From contig CAMBSS010000223.1 in NCBI GenBank assembly GCA_945870465.1, positions 1 through 6,009 on the forward strand: a stretch of 6,009 nt of DNA, read 5' to 3'. The notes below the pieces were generated by a model, which searched no databases, was not told where the DNA came from, and was given only the letters and a program-made list of their open reading frames with translations. The number at the start of each line of letters is the position of its first letter. Position 1 is the stretch's first letter. Source of the stretch: Bordetella parapertussis (GTDB taxonomy: Bacteria; Pseudomonadota; Gammaproteobacteria; Burkholderiales; SG8-41). Shown here one piece after another: positions 5,908 to 6,009 of this stretch. A program made the position numbers and the translations under genes.

Positions 5908-6009
5908 CTACGGCTGCCGTTTCAGATGCTGCGCGAAAAACGCAGCAACCCGCATCTTCGCATCAGCCCATGCATCAGGATTGCCACCTGTCGTAGCGCC
6001 GCGACCGGA
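5908..6009 (-). CDS. C-terminal end of a probable dienelactone/alpha-beta hydrolase (5' end outside window)
   Basis: Read on the minus strand from the right edge, 33 codons stay open until TAG at 5910-5908. The peptide reads SGRGATTGGNPDAWADAKMRVAAFF, then AQHLKRQP. The Gly-Gly-Asn-Pro segment followed by an Ala-rich helix ending in FFAQHL resembles the last helix of dienelactone-hydrolase-type alpha/beta hydrolases, where it follows the catalytic His. That His and the rest of the catalytic triad lie outside the window. Codon use matches the neighbours and no other frame here looks coding. The family call rests on a short tail and is tentative; that this is the end of a real gene is more secure. 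Confidence 0.5.
   Translation of the reverse strand, partial: SGRGATTGGNPDAWADAKMRVAAFFAQHLKRQP

Overview
The window is about 6 kb of moderately GC-rich DNA that reads like an ordinary stretch of a betaproteobacterial (Burkholderiales-like) chromosome. This assignment is an inference from three things. There are two tandem Bug/TctC-type periplasmic binding proteins, a family greatly expanded in that group. They sit next to a family III CoA-transferase and an amidase-signature hydrolase. There is also a paired palindromic repeat of the ATTCCC-N8-GGGAAT type, known from beta-proteobacteria. I see no phage, transposase, CRISPR, tRNA or rRNA.

Layout from left to right. Bases 2-610 (+) are the C-terminal half of a CaiB/BaiF CoA-transferase that begins before the window. 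Bases 632-714 hold two 20-bp palindromes in mutual inverted orientation, in the gap between converging genes. Bases 3264-723 on the minus strand form a compact three-gene operon: Bug protein A, Bug protein B (28-bp gap), then a small exported protein of unknown function (15-bp gap). Bases 3265-3396 are a divergent intergenic region with a clear extended -10 promoter facing the minus-strand operon. Bases 3397-5854 (+) carry an amidase-signature hydrolase, a small VOC-superfamily protein and a PaiB-type FMN-binding protein, with gaps of 48 and 43 bp. After a hairpin at 5861-5888, the C-terminal end of a minus-strand protein, probably an alpha/beta hydrolase of the dienelactone hydrolase type, runs in from the right edge (6009-5908).

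How the genes may work together is inference. The Bug proteins would capture a small carboxylate or amide-type solute in the periplasm, the amidase could release an acid from an amide, and the CoA-transferase could activate such an acid to its thioester. No TctA/TctB membrane components are present, so the uptake route is not visible here. No substrate can be named from sequence. I do not see evidence for a new defence, mobile or RNA-based system. The most worthwhile items are the unknown exported protein tied to the Bug operon, the paired palindrome, the overlapping divergent promoter, and two enzymes with unusual active-site positions (the amidase oxyanion loop and the VOC metal ligands).
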